Part shown: piece by piece, positions 25,565 to 33,502 of the stretch
Layout: the number at the start of each line of letters is the position of its first letter
How positions within the stretch are numbered: the first letter of the stretch is position 1
Assembly: GCA_016218915.1 (NCBI GenBank)
Contig: JACRCQ010000022.1
Coordinates: 248,001 to 312,000 of the forward strand
Direction: 5' to 3'
DNA length: 64,000 nucleotides
DNA from: Deltaproteobacteria bacterium
GTDB taxonomy: Bacteria; Myxococcota_A; Polyangia; Polyangiales; Polyangiaceae
Position numbers and translations under genes: made by a program
Notes under the pieces: generated by a model
What the model saw: only the letters and a program-made list of their open reading frames with translations
Databases searched by the model: none
What the model was told of the DNA's origin: nothing

Positions 25565-27004
25565 CTACTTGAACACGACGTCGTCGATGCTGCTGTCGAT
25601 GGTGAGGGTCGGGTCGCCGAAGTAGTTCAGCATCATCTTGCCGGCGTAGGCTTCGGCGTTGCCAGAGGTGCCGAGAGAAACCCGGGCTGACGCGAACCCT
25701 TCGGCCGGCGGCTTGCCGTCGAGGATCGCCTTGATCACCTCGATCCCCGCGTTGGTGGCGCCGAACCCTTCCTGATCCATGGGGCTGTCGAGCTTGTCGT
25801 AGACCGTGCCGTCGCCCGGGGTCACGCCCGACGAGCCGATGACGCCGATGGCAGCGCCATTGAGGAGTGCGGACTGCGCGAGATGGTACGGATTGCTCGC
25901 GTTGCCCACCTCGCAGCTGACCGCGACGACGAACCCGGGCTTGCCCGGAGTGACCCGCTCGAGCGTGACGGACCGCAGGAACAGCGGAGAGCTCATCTCT
26001 GTGTTCTCCGGAATGCCATTGCTGTTGGCGTCAGCATTCCAGACCACGCGGCCGACCTCGCGCTGCAAACCATGCCCCATCCAGAAGATCACGCCATATC
26101 CCTGGCTCCAGGTCGCAGCGAGGTTGTCCTCGTTCAAGGCCACGTCCGATGGCCACGTCGATGGCACGATGCCTTCCATCTCGTACATTCTCGTGTAGGA
26201 GAAGCTGCTTCTGGAGGCGAGCACGTTGTGCAGGAACCACTCTGCCGTGGAAGCGCCGTCGACCGTCGCATACGCCGTGCTGTTCGCCAGCGCCTGCCCT
26301 TTCACGTAGAAGAGCGCGGCCGGGAGCAGCACGCTCCTGCGATACGACGCTTGCTGCTTGGTCTGGTCCATGTACTCCATCGTGTGCTCGAGAATCCGGT
26401 CCGCTTCGGAGCCATCTCCGAAGTACACAGGGAGCCTCCCCACCACGAGCTCGGGTTGGAAGTCGATTCCGCCGGGCCCGTCGTCGAGCCCGGTCTCTCC
26501 GGGATGCCCGTTGCGATTCAAATCCCAGTCGCCCGTGAGATCCGCGTACATCCCGTCTGTGAGACAGGTCCTGCAATCGGTCACGAAGGCGTTGCCGCAC
26601 AAGTCCGCCGGCATCTCGTGGCGGGGCCAGACCGTGATCATCGGGACATCGCCGTGATCCGGATGCGCGTCGCCGACGACGAGCAGATAGGAGTAGTCCG
26701 CGCGATGGGACTGGAGCCAGGAACGAATGCGCTGCGCGCGCGGCCATCCCCGCTCCGCGGACTCCCCTCCGTACTGATCCTCGGTCACCACCTGCACGCG
26801 GAAGTTGCGCCGCATCTTGGCTTCCACGTAGCGATCGAGCGCGCTGGACGAAGCGCGGATCTGGTTGGTCGTCAGGAGGAGGATGCCCTTGCCCGTGGGA
26901 GTGGGCAGGGGTGCTGCGACGGGATCGCCCGGCTCGCTTCGCGATCCAGAGCAGGAAGCGAGCAGGGTAGCCAGGTACAGGAGCGCAACATTGGAGCGAC
27001 GCAT
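25565..27004 (-). CDS. Peptidase C25 (gingipain-like) family lipoprotein
   Basis: The product has 479 residues. A GGAGG site precedes the ATG, and the signal ends LLASC (lipid Cys18). The clan CD dyad is visible: His311 in FWMGHG and Cys364 in VAVSCEVGN, about 50 residues apart as in gingipain-type C25 peptidases. An N-terminal Rossmann-like half (ILLLTTNQI, YLLVVGDA) precedes the catalytic half, also as in that family. The protein would be a lipid-anchored cysteine endopeptidase in the periplasm or on the surface; specificity for basic residues is known for gingipains but not shown here. It follows the partner lipoprotein gene by 12 bases, so the two are cotranscribed. Confidence 0.8.
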   Translation of the reverse strand: MRRSNVALLYLATLLASCSGSRSEPGDPVAAPLPTPTGKGILLLTTNQIRASSSALDRYVEAKMRRNFRVQVVTEDQYGGESAERGWPRAQRIRSWLQSHRADYSYLLVVGDAHPDHGDVPMITVWPRHEMPADLCGNAFVTDCRTCLTDGMYADLTGDWDLNRNGHPGETGLDDGPGGIDFQPELVVGRLPVYFGDGSEADRILEHTMEYMDQTKQQASYRRSVLLPAALFYVKGQALANSTAYATVDGASTAEWFLHNVLASRSSFSYTRMYEMEGIVPSTWPSDVALNEDNLAATWSQGYGVIFWMGHGLQREVGRVVWNADANSNGIPENTEMSSPLFLRSVTLERVTPGKPGFVVAVSCEVGNASNPYHLAQSALLNGAAIGVIGSSGVTPGDGTVYDKLDSPMDQEGFGATNAGIEVIKAILDGKPPAEGFASARVSLGTSGNAEAYAGKMMLNYFGDPTLTIDSSIDDVVFK

Positions 27005-27016
27005 CGGGGCCTCCAG

Positions 27017-28495
27017 CTACATCTCGGGGAATAGCGCGCAATCGAGCGCGGCGTTGTTCTTGTAGCAGGCGCATCCGCCGTCGGGGCCGCTCGCCCCGGT
27101 CTGCGTCGGGTCTGCTGTCAGCTCGATGTTCCCTGCGAGCTCGAGGTTCTCGCCCACGGCGAACGACTCGTTGTTCTCGTGACAGACGTAGATCGACGAC
27201 GTCGTCACGGACAGGTCGCCGACCGCTTGCGGGCAGAGCTTGATGAGTTGATCGGCCCCGATGTCCGCCTGCCAGGCGTCGTAGAGCGCGAAGTAGAACG
27301 GATGCTGCGCATCGAAGAATCCCTGGTGCTTCTGCCCGTTCTTGAGCGCAGCCAGCGTGTCCTCGAGCACGCTGGTGCTGGCGTACTTGAACCTGTACCT
27401 GCCCTTGGCGATCGTTTCCACGCCCCCCAGGCTCGTGATCGCCAGGTACGGCTTGCCGGCCCAGGGGCCGGATTCGACCGTGGCGCGGGCAGCGTACGAC
27501 GAGTACTCCAGGCCGCACGGCTGCCCTTCGACCTTGACGTCGAACACGCCGGAGCCGTATTGGGGCGCGGCTGCAAGATCGTTGATCACGCCCTTGAACG
27601 TGAAGATCGCATGCGAGTCTGAGATCGGCGTCTTGTAGCCGTCAGGCAGACCACAGGACAGGGACGACACGTCCTTGGCCACCTCCTCTTCCCACTGCGC
27701 GCAGCTGATCGCATTGTCGTTGAGGCGGCAAGAGCACCACAGCCCGTCGTGCTCCTCGAGCTTGCCGGACAGCGCTTTGGCGAGGCCGTCCGGGTCCGCA
27801 AGGAGAGCCAGATTGCCCTGTGCAAACAGGCTCTCTCCCGGTGTAAATTCCTGGTTGCCGGTCGCGTCGATGACGATCGCCGAAGCTGCCGTGCCAGGGT
27901 CCGTGACGGCGCGGTAGCAGTCCTTGGCGAGCGTGACCTTGTCCGCTCGATAGAAGCCCGTGAGCTTGCGAATGCTCACGGTGACGCCGTCGCCGGGGCC
28001 GAGGCGCACCTCGAACGTGCGCGGCTTGGACCGCAGCGTCTCGAGCGGGACGATCACCTGGGCCATGTCGGCGCGGTAGTCGGCCATGGAACCGTCCTGC
28101 TTGCGCAGCGCGTCGATGACGAGAACCTCCCTGCCTCGGTACTCCGGCACGGGATAGTTGTCCGGATATCGATAGGCGAACGCGTACGGATCCTCGTCGA
28201 GCGACAAGACCTCGGTGCCCAGGTAGGCGATCACCTTGGAGAGCGCGAACGTCGTGTGCGAGACATCCGAGACCTCCTCGACGGTGTTGATCATGCCCTT
28301 GAACTGCAGCACGAGAGCGTTGGGGGAGACCGGCGCTACGGCATCCAGGGCGGGGGCATCGCTGGATGAGGCGTCCGTGGACGCATCCGTGGATACGTCG
28401 GTGGCAGGGTCGGAGGCGGAACCGCATGCGGATGCGACGAGCGCGCAACCTGCGAGGGCCAGGAGGGGGCAACAAGGAGGACGGGATGGACGCAT
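27017..28495 (-). CDS. Lipoprotein encoded just upstream of the C25 peptidase
   Basis: The product has 492 residues. The start is chosen for a typical signal region ending LVASAC; two other Cys pairs sit in the N-region. An Asp/Ser/Thr linker (about residues 35-60) leads to two related parts: each begins with a strand like LVLQFKGMINTV or IFTFKGVINDL, and each ends with paired Cys next to a short run of polar residues. This internal duplication is visible by eye. I recognise no named family. The close, 12-base spacing to the C25 peptidase gene suggests the two act together, for example as an inhibitor, chaperone or substrate of the protease, but this is inference. The gene diverges from the histidine kinase gene. 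Confidence 0.8.
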   Translation of the reverse strand: MRPSRPPCCPLLALAGCALVASACGSASDPATDVSTDASTDASSSDAPALDAVAPVSPNALVLQFKGMINTVEEVSDVSHTTFALSKVIAYLGTEVLSLDEDPYAFAYRYPDNYPVPEYRGREVLVIDALRKQDGSMADYRADMAQVIVPLETLRSKPRTFEVRLGPGDGVTVSIRKLTGFYRADKVTLAKDCYRAVTDPGTAASAIVIDATGNQEFTPGESLFAQGNLALLADPDGLAKALSGKLEEHDGLWCSCRLNDNAISCAQWEEEVAKDVSSLSCGLPDGYKTPISDSHAIFTFKGVINDLAAAPQYGSGVFDVKVEGQPCGLEYSSYAARATVESGPWAGKPYLAITSLGGVETIAKGRYRFKYASTSVLEDTLAALKNGQKHQGFFDAQHPFYFALYDAWQADIGADQLIKLCPQAVGDLSVTTSSIYVCHENNESFAVGENLELAGNIELTADPTQTGASGPDGGCACYKNNAALDCALFPEM

Positions 28496-28757
28496 GGGGC
28501 GACGATAGGGCACGCTGCGTGCCGAATCCAAGCCGCACAGAATGCCGGGGTTTCGTCGGGATCGGGAAATCGCCGTCAGTAGATTGACCACCGGCGCTCA
28601 GACGCCGCTAGAACATGCACGATCGTCGCGAGGCTGAGGGGGAAGTCGCCCGTCGGGAACTGCCCGGTCTGGGACAGCGCGCGAAGCTGGATTGCACGCG
28701 TCCAGCGGGGTAACCTGGGGCCGTGAACCGCGGCCCCTACCTCGATCGAATTTCGTG

Positions 28758-31502
28758 ATGTCTGACAGCGAGATCCCGACCCATGGCCCATCGTCCGACG
28801 AGCGAAACAAGGAACGTGCGCGGCTGGACGAGGCACTGCGGGGCGATCAGCTGCGGCTCATCCAGATCCTGAGCACACTGCGGGCGGTGGTGTGGCTTCG
28901 CGACGCGCGGACGTCGCGGATTCTGTACGTGAACCCGGCGTACGAGACGGTGTGGGGGCGGAGCTGCCAGAGCTTGTACGACGAGCCGATGTCGTTTCTC
29001 GATGCGGTGCATTCCCAGGACAAGCAGAAGGTGCTCGACGCGATCGAGCGGCTCAGGAACAAGCAGGGGCAAGCGTTCAACGAGGAGTATCGGATCCTGC
29101 GTCCGGATGGATCCCAGCGCTGGGTATGGGGGAGAATCCTCCCGATTCTCGACGAATCCGGAGAAGTGATTCGTCTGGTCTCCTCGGTGGAGGACATCAC
29201 CGATCAGAAGCGAGTCGAGCAGGCGCTGCGGGAGAGCGAGCAGAGATTCCGCGCGCTGTTCGAGCAGGCCGCGGTGGGGACCGCCGAGATCGACAGTGCC
29301 ACGGGCAGGTTCCTGCACATCAACCGGCGGTACTGCGAGATTCTCGGCTACGACCGCGAGGAGGCGTCGAATCTCACGTTCCAGGCGGTCACCCACGAGG
29401 AGGACCTCGGCAAGGACCTGGCCCAGATGCGTCGCCTCATGGACGGTGGAATCCGCGAGTTCTCGATGGAGAAGCGGTACATCCGCAAGGACGGCAAGGT
29501 GGTGTGGGTGACGTTGAGCGTATCGGCGTTGTGGCCGCCCGGCGAGAAGCCCACGACGCACATCGCAGTGGTGCAGGACGTCACGGAGCGCAAAGAGGCG
29601 GAGATGGCGACGCGCCATGCCCTTGCGCTGCAGGCGGCCACGCTCGAGTCGACGGCCGACGGCATCCTTGTGGTGGACGTGCACGGGAAGATCCTGAGCT
29701 ACAATCGCAACTTCGCCCGGCTGTGGGGCATTCCGGAGACGGTGCTGGCGACGCGGGATGACCAGACTGCGATCGAATACGTGCTCAGCGGCCTGGAGGA
29801 CCCTGCGGGGTTCGTGAGAAGGGTTGGCGAGCTGTACGCGCAGCCGGATGTGGAGAGCTACGACACGATCCTGCTGAAGCAAGGGCGCGTGTTCGAGCGC
29901 TACTCGAGCCCGTTCAGGATGGGTGATGCGATCTGCGGCAGAGTGTGGAGCTTCCGTGATGCGACGGATCGCATGGCAGCGGACAATGCGTTGCGGGAGA
30001 GCGAGGCGCGCTATCGCGAGCTATCGGACCACTCGCCTCTTCCGGTGGTCGTGGCGGCGCTCGAGGGGGGCGCTGTGCTCTACATCAATCAGCGGGCAGC
30101 GGACCTGTTCGAGTCGAGCGTGGACAAGCTCCCCGACTTGAATGCAGTGGACTTCTGGGTGTCGCCAGAGGCCAGGCAGCGCTATGTCGACGCTGTCAAG
30201 CAAGTTGGCTACATCGTTGACTATGAGGCCCGGCTGCGCACGACCCGAGGCAGGGAATTCCTCGCGCTGCTCTCTGCCAACTCCACGGTGTTCGAAGGCC
30301 AGCGGGCCATCCATGTGACCGTGGTCGACATCACGGACCGCAGGCGCATGGAGCAGGAGCTGATCAAGTCGCAGAAGCTGGAGTCGCTCGCCATCCTGGC
30401 AGGGGGCATCGCACACGACTTCAACAACCTGCTGACAGGAATCCTCGGCAACATCTCCCTTGCGCAGATGCAGCTCACCTCACCTGCGATCGCGCAGGAC
30501 AGGCTCAACGAAGCTGCAGGCGCTGCCATGCGCGCGCGCGGCCTCACCCAGCAGCTGCTGACCTTCTCCAGGGGAGGAGCGCCGGTCAAACGCATCTCCG
30601 ACGTCGCCCGCGTGGTGCGCGAGGCCGCGCTGTTTGCCACACGCGGATCGTCCGTTGCCTGCCAGTTCGACTTCGCCCCGGATCTGTGGCCTGCGGAGGT
30701 CGACGAAGGGCAGATCGCGCAGGTCATCCAGAACCTCGTCATCAATGCCGTCGAAGCAATGCCGTCCGGCGGAGTCATCGCCATCGGCGCCGAGAATCTC
30801 CCATTGCGTCGGGAAGACTCGCCCCTGCTGGACCCAGGGCCCTATGTGCGGATCCGGGTCAAGGACGAAGGCGTCGGCATTGCCGAGAACCTGCTCCAGA
30901 GGGTGTTCGACCCGTATTTCACGACCAAGCAGAGAGGCTCCGGGCTGGGACTGTCCATCTGCCATTCGATCGTGACGCGTCACCAGGGGAGCATCAGTGT
31001 GTCGTCGCGGCCCCAATCTGGGACGATGTTCGAGGTGCTGCTGCCTGCGACACCGGGCGACATGGGACAGGAGCGGGCGGCAGCCGTGTCAGGGGTACGG
31101 GGAGAGGGCCGCGTGCTGCTGATGGACGACGAGGAAGTGATCCTGCAGATGACTGCGCGGATCCTGGAGACGATCGGATACCAGGCAGCAACGGCCCGAG
31201 ACGGCAAGGATGCAATCGAGCAGTTCCTGGCCGCGCGCGAAGCGGGCAGCCCCTTCGACGTCGTGATCCTCGACTTGACCGTGCCCGGAGGCATGGGCGG
31301 ATTGGAGACGCTCGCGCGCATGAGGGAGATCGAGCCCGAGGTCAAGGCGGTTGTGTCCTCCGGCTACTCGAATGATCCTGTGATGTCCGACTTCCGCGCG
31401 CACGGGTTTGCTGGAGTGTTGATCAAACCCTACCAGATCGCGGACGTCGCAAAGGTCATGGTGCCACTGGCGCCTGCCGGACGAGCAGAGCGCAGCCGCT
31501 GA
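28758..31502 (+). CDS. PAS-domain hybrid histidine kinase with C-terminal receiver
   Basis: The product has 914 residues and no membrane segment, so it is a cytoplasmic sensor. Four PAS domains follow one another: the first contains YVNPAYETVWG and VEDITDQKRVEQAL, the second YCEILGYDREEAS, and two more follow before the core. The H-box GGIAHDFNNLLTG has the phospho-His at residue 553. The ATPase domain shows NLVINAVEAMP and the G-boxes around FDPYFTTKQRGSGLGLSI. A receiver domain ends the protein, with its phospho-Asp at about residue 839 (VVILDLTVPGG) and Lys in the LIKPY segment. No partner response regulator is adjacent. The 262-base spacer divides it from the divergent lipoprotein gene. 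The start lacks a clear ribosome site. Confidence 0.95.
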   Translation: MSDSEIPTHGPSSDERNKERARLDEALRGDQLRLIQILSTLRAVVWLRDARTSRILYVNPAYETVWGRSCQSLYDEPMSFLDAVHSQDKQKVLDAIERLRNKQGQAFNEEYRILRPDGSQRWVWGRILPILDESGEVIRLVSSVEDITDQKRVEQALRESEQRFRALFEQAAVGTAEIDSATGRFLHINRRYCEILGYDREEASNLTFQAVTHEEDLGKDLAQMRRLMDGGIREFSMEKRYIRKDGKVVWVTLSVSALWPPGEKPTTHIAVVQDVTERKEAEMATRHALALQAATLESTADGILVVDVHGKILSYNRNFARLWGIPETVLATRDDQTAIEYVLSGLEDPAGFVRRVGELYAQPDVESYDTILLKQGRVFERYSSPFRMGDAICGRVWSFRDATDRMAADNALRESEARYRELSDHSPLPVVVAALEGGAVLYINQRAADLFESSVDKLPDLNAVDFWVSPEARQRYVDAVKQVGYIVDYEARLRTTRGREFLALLSANSTVFEGQRAIHVTVVDITDRRRMEQELIKSQKLESLAILAGGIAHDFNNLLTGILGNISLAQMQLTSPAIAQDRLNEAAGAAMRARGLTQQLLTFSRGGAPVKRISDVARVVREAALFATRGSSVACQFDFAPDLWPAEVDEGQIAQVIQNLVINAVEAMPSGGVIAIGAENLPLRREDSPLLDPGPYVRIRVKDEGVGIAENLLQRVFDPYFTTKQRGSGLGLSICHSIVTRHQGSISVSSRPQSGTMFEVLLPATPGDMGQERAAAVSGVRGEGRVLLMDDEEVILQMTARILETIGYQAATARDGKDAIEQFLAAREAGSPFDVVILDLTVPGGMGGLETLARMREIEPEVKAVVSSGYSNDPVMSDFRAHGFAGVLIKPYQIADVAKVMVPLAPAGRAERSR

Positions 31503-31828
31503 GCTGGATCGACGATTTCCGCGGATGGCGGTCAGCGGCATTGTGTGCGATCGCAAGAGGCGGGTATCAAGAGCGTTGACAGGGTGGCCGGTTTGCAATG
31601 GCAGTGCCTGATCGTCGGCTCGTGGTGGTCCGGACTGCACTATCCGCATGTGACAACCAGAAAGTCGGCGGCGCCACTCGCCAGCCGCATTCCCTTCGCC
31701 GGTCGGTTCTTCCGGTCTCCCACCGAGCTTGCGGCACGGCCACGGAATAGGTCCCACGCCTGCCTGCCTTCAGGTCTCTCCGGGTACATCTCCAATACCG
31801 GGACAGCTTTGTGCAATGGAGGGCAGCC
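31503..31828. other. 326-base intergenic region with no gene
   Basis: I see no coding frame with plausible codon use. A TTGACA occurs at 31576-31581, but no good matching -10 element is visible 17 bases on. The ribosome site GGAGGG at 31818-31823 serves the GTG start at 31829. Confidence 0.6.
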
Positions 31829-33331
31829 GTGAAGAACTTGAAGTACCTTGGATGGACCTTAGTTTCTGCGTGTCTGGTCATCGGAATCAGCGGCATGGGC
31901 TGCGGTGGATCGGACGACACCACGTTGGCCGGGGAGGGCGGAGCCTCAGGCTCGGACGCCTCAGCGGGCGCCGGGGGTAGCCTCGACGGATCCGCGGGAG
32001 ATGCGAACGGAGAGGGGAAAGCGGGCGGAGGTGGGACCTCTGCGGGCGGCAGTGGTGTCGGGGGCACGGGAGGGGGAACCGCCGGGACAGGTGGGACCGC
32101 TCCCAAGACTTGCTCAGGCGATGGCGACTGCGCCCAGCCCACTCCCTATTGCGACACCGCAGCAGGGGTGTGCGTGCAATGCATGGGCGACCCGAACTGC
32201 ACCAACCCCAACGCCCACGCGTGCGATCTGACGACCCACAAGTGCGTGGAATGCGCGAGCAACGCCAACTGCAGCGGGGCAGCCCCGTACTGCAACACCA
32301 CCACCAACCATTGCGTACAGTGTCTCACCACGGACAACTGCGGCGCGCCCGGGGTGAAGGCGTGCGACCCGGCCACGAACCACTGCGTGTCGGTGTGCAC
32401 CGGCGACGGCCAGTGCGCAGCGCCCACGCCGTACTGCGACACGGTCGCTGGCTTCTGCGTGCAGTGCGTCGGAGACGGCAATTGCACCAACCCCGGCCTG
32501 TCCGTGTGCGCGCCCAATCACCTGTGCGTGCAGTGCGTGGACAACACGAAGTGCCAGCAGGGGAACCCCTACTGCAACACGACTTCGTACAAGTGCGTGG
32601 AGTGCCTGACCGACGACAACTGCGGCCAGCCGGGGGTGCTGGTGTGCGTCAACAATCAATGCAGCTGCGGCGCGGGCAAGCTTCTGTGCAACGGCAAGTG
32701 CATCGACGTGAGCGCAGACCCTGACAACTGCGGCGGCTGCGGGCACCAGTGCAACGGCGCGTTCGAGACTTGCACCAGCGGGCAGTGCACGTGCACGGCG
32801 CCGCTGCAGCATTGCGGCGGTCCGGGCGGCGGCTGCGTGGACCTGCAGATCGATCCGACGCACTGCGGGGACTGCGGCAAGGCGTGCGGCGACACGCAGA
32901 CATGCGCCTCGGGCAACTGCGTGTGCCGGCCGGGGTTGACGGAATGCAACGGCAATTGCGTGGACTTGACTTCCAACGCCGGGAACTGCGGCGCCTGCGG
33001 CACCAAGTGTGGCCAGAACCAGGCTTGCGACAACAGCAAGTGCATCACGGGCGGCTGCTCCAACGGGCTGAACGAGTGCCAGGGCCCGAACAACACCGTG
33101 GCGTGCGTCAACTTCGAGACGAGTCCGCTGCACTGCGGCGACTGCAACCAGGCTTGCCAGAACGACGAGATCTGCGTGCAGGGCAACTGCCACAGGTACG
33201 CACCTGCGTATACCTGCAGTGCCTGCCCGTGCGATGCGGTGTGCGCGGCGTTGTTTGACAACCAACACCAGTGCTGCGCTGTGACCGGGTACACGACGCC
33301 GGTGTGCGTGTCGGGTGGTAGCTGTCCGTAG
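31829..33331 (+). CDS. Cys-rich (Stig1-like repeat) lipoprotein, first of a tandem pair
   Basis: The product has 500 residues starting at a GTG with GGAGGG five bases upstream; the signal ends ISGMGC. A Gly/Ala linker (about residues 30-85) is followed by two repeat classes. Residues about 90-275 carry units of the form C-V-x-C-x-x-x-x-N-C, such as KCVECASNANC and HCVQCLTTDNC. Residues about 275-440 carry units of the Stig1 type: N-C-G-x-C-G-x-x-C, then C-x-x-G-x-C-x-C. The C-terminal module ends with CPC, CC and a final PVCVSGGSCP. The repeats are probably disulfide bonded. The protein is likely displayed outside the inner membrane; its ligand is unknown. The neighbour at 33503 is a relative. 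Confidence 0.85.
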   Translation: MKNLKYLGWTLVSACLVIGISGMGCGGSDDTTLAGEGGASGSDASAGAGGSLDGSAGDANGEGKAGGGGTSAGGSGVGGTGGGTAGTGGTAPKTCSGDGDCAQPTPYCDTAAGVCVQCMGDPNCTNPNAHACDLTTHKCVECASNANCSGAAPYCNTTTNHCVQCLTTDNCGAPGVKACDPATNHCVSVCTGDGQCAAPTPYCDTVAGFCVQCVGDGNCTNPGLSVCAPNHLCVQCVDNTKCQQGNPYCNTTSYKCVECLTDDNCGQPGVLVCVNNQCSCGAGKLLCNGKCIDVSADPDNCGGCGHQCNGAFETCTSGQCTCTAPLQHCGGPGGGCVDLQIDPTHCGDCGKACGDTQTCASGNCVCRPGLTECNGNCVDLTSNAGNCGACGTKCGQNQACDNSKCITGGCSNGLNECQGPNNTVACVNFETSPLHCGDCNQACQNDEICVQGNCHRYAPAYTCSACPCDAVCAALFDNQHQCCAVTGYTTPVCVSGGSCP

Positions 33332-33360
33332 CTGCCGAATGTTGCGAAAGTTGCGCAAGC

Positions 33361-33390
33361 CCTGGGTGTGCGGCAACGAGCACACCCGGG
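33361..33390 (+). terminator. Stem-loop after the first Cys-rich gene
   Basis: CCTGGGTGTGC (33361-33371) pairs with GCACACCCGGG (33380-33390) with an 8-base loop; one pair is T-G. It lies 30 bases after the stop of the upstream gene and 113 before the next start. There is no T-run after it, so it may be a terminator or an mRNA-stabilising end. Confidence 0.5.
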
Positions 33391-33502
33391 CGAGCCGATT
33401 TGTGGTATCTTGCGTGCTGGGAATTCGTGTCGTGGTGAGGGCAACGCATGTCAGCAGGGTGCGGACGGCGTTTCATCGGACTTAGCGGGGCAGGAGAGGA
33501 TC

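Noticed and set aside
32114..33385. 423-residue minus-strand frame opposite the first Cys-rich lipoprotein
   Set aside because: Ala/Val/His-rich shadow of a Cys-repeat coding region.
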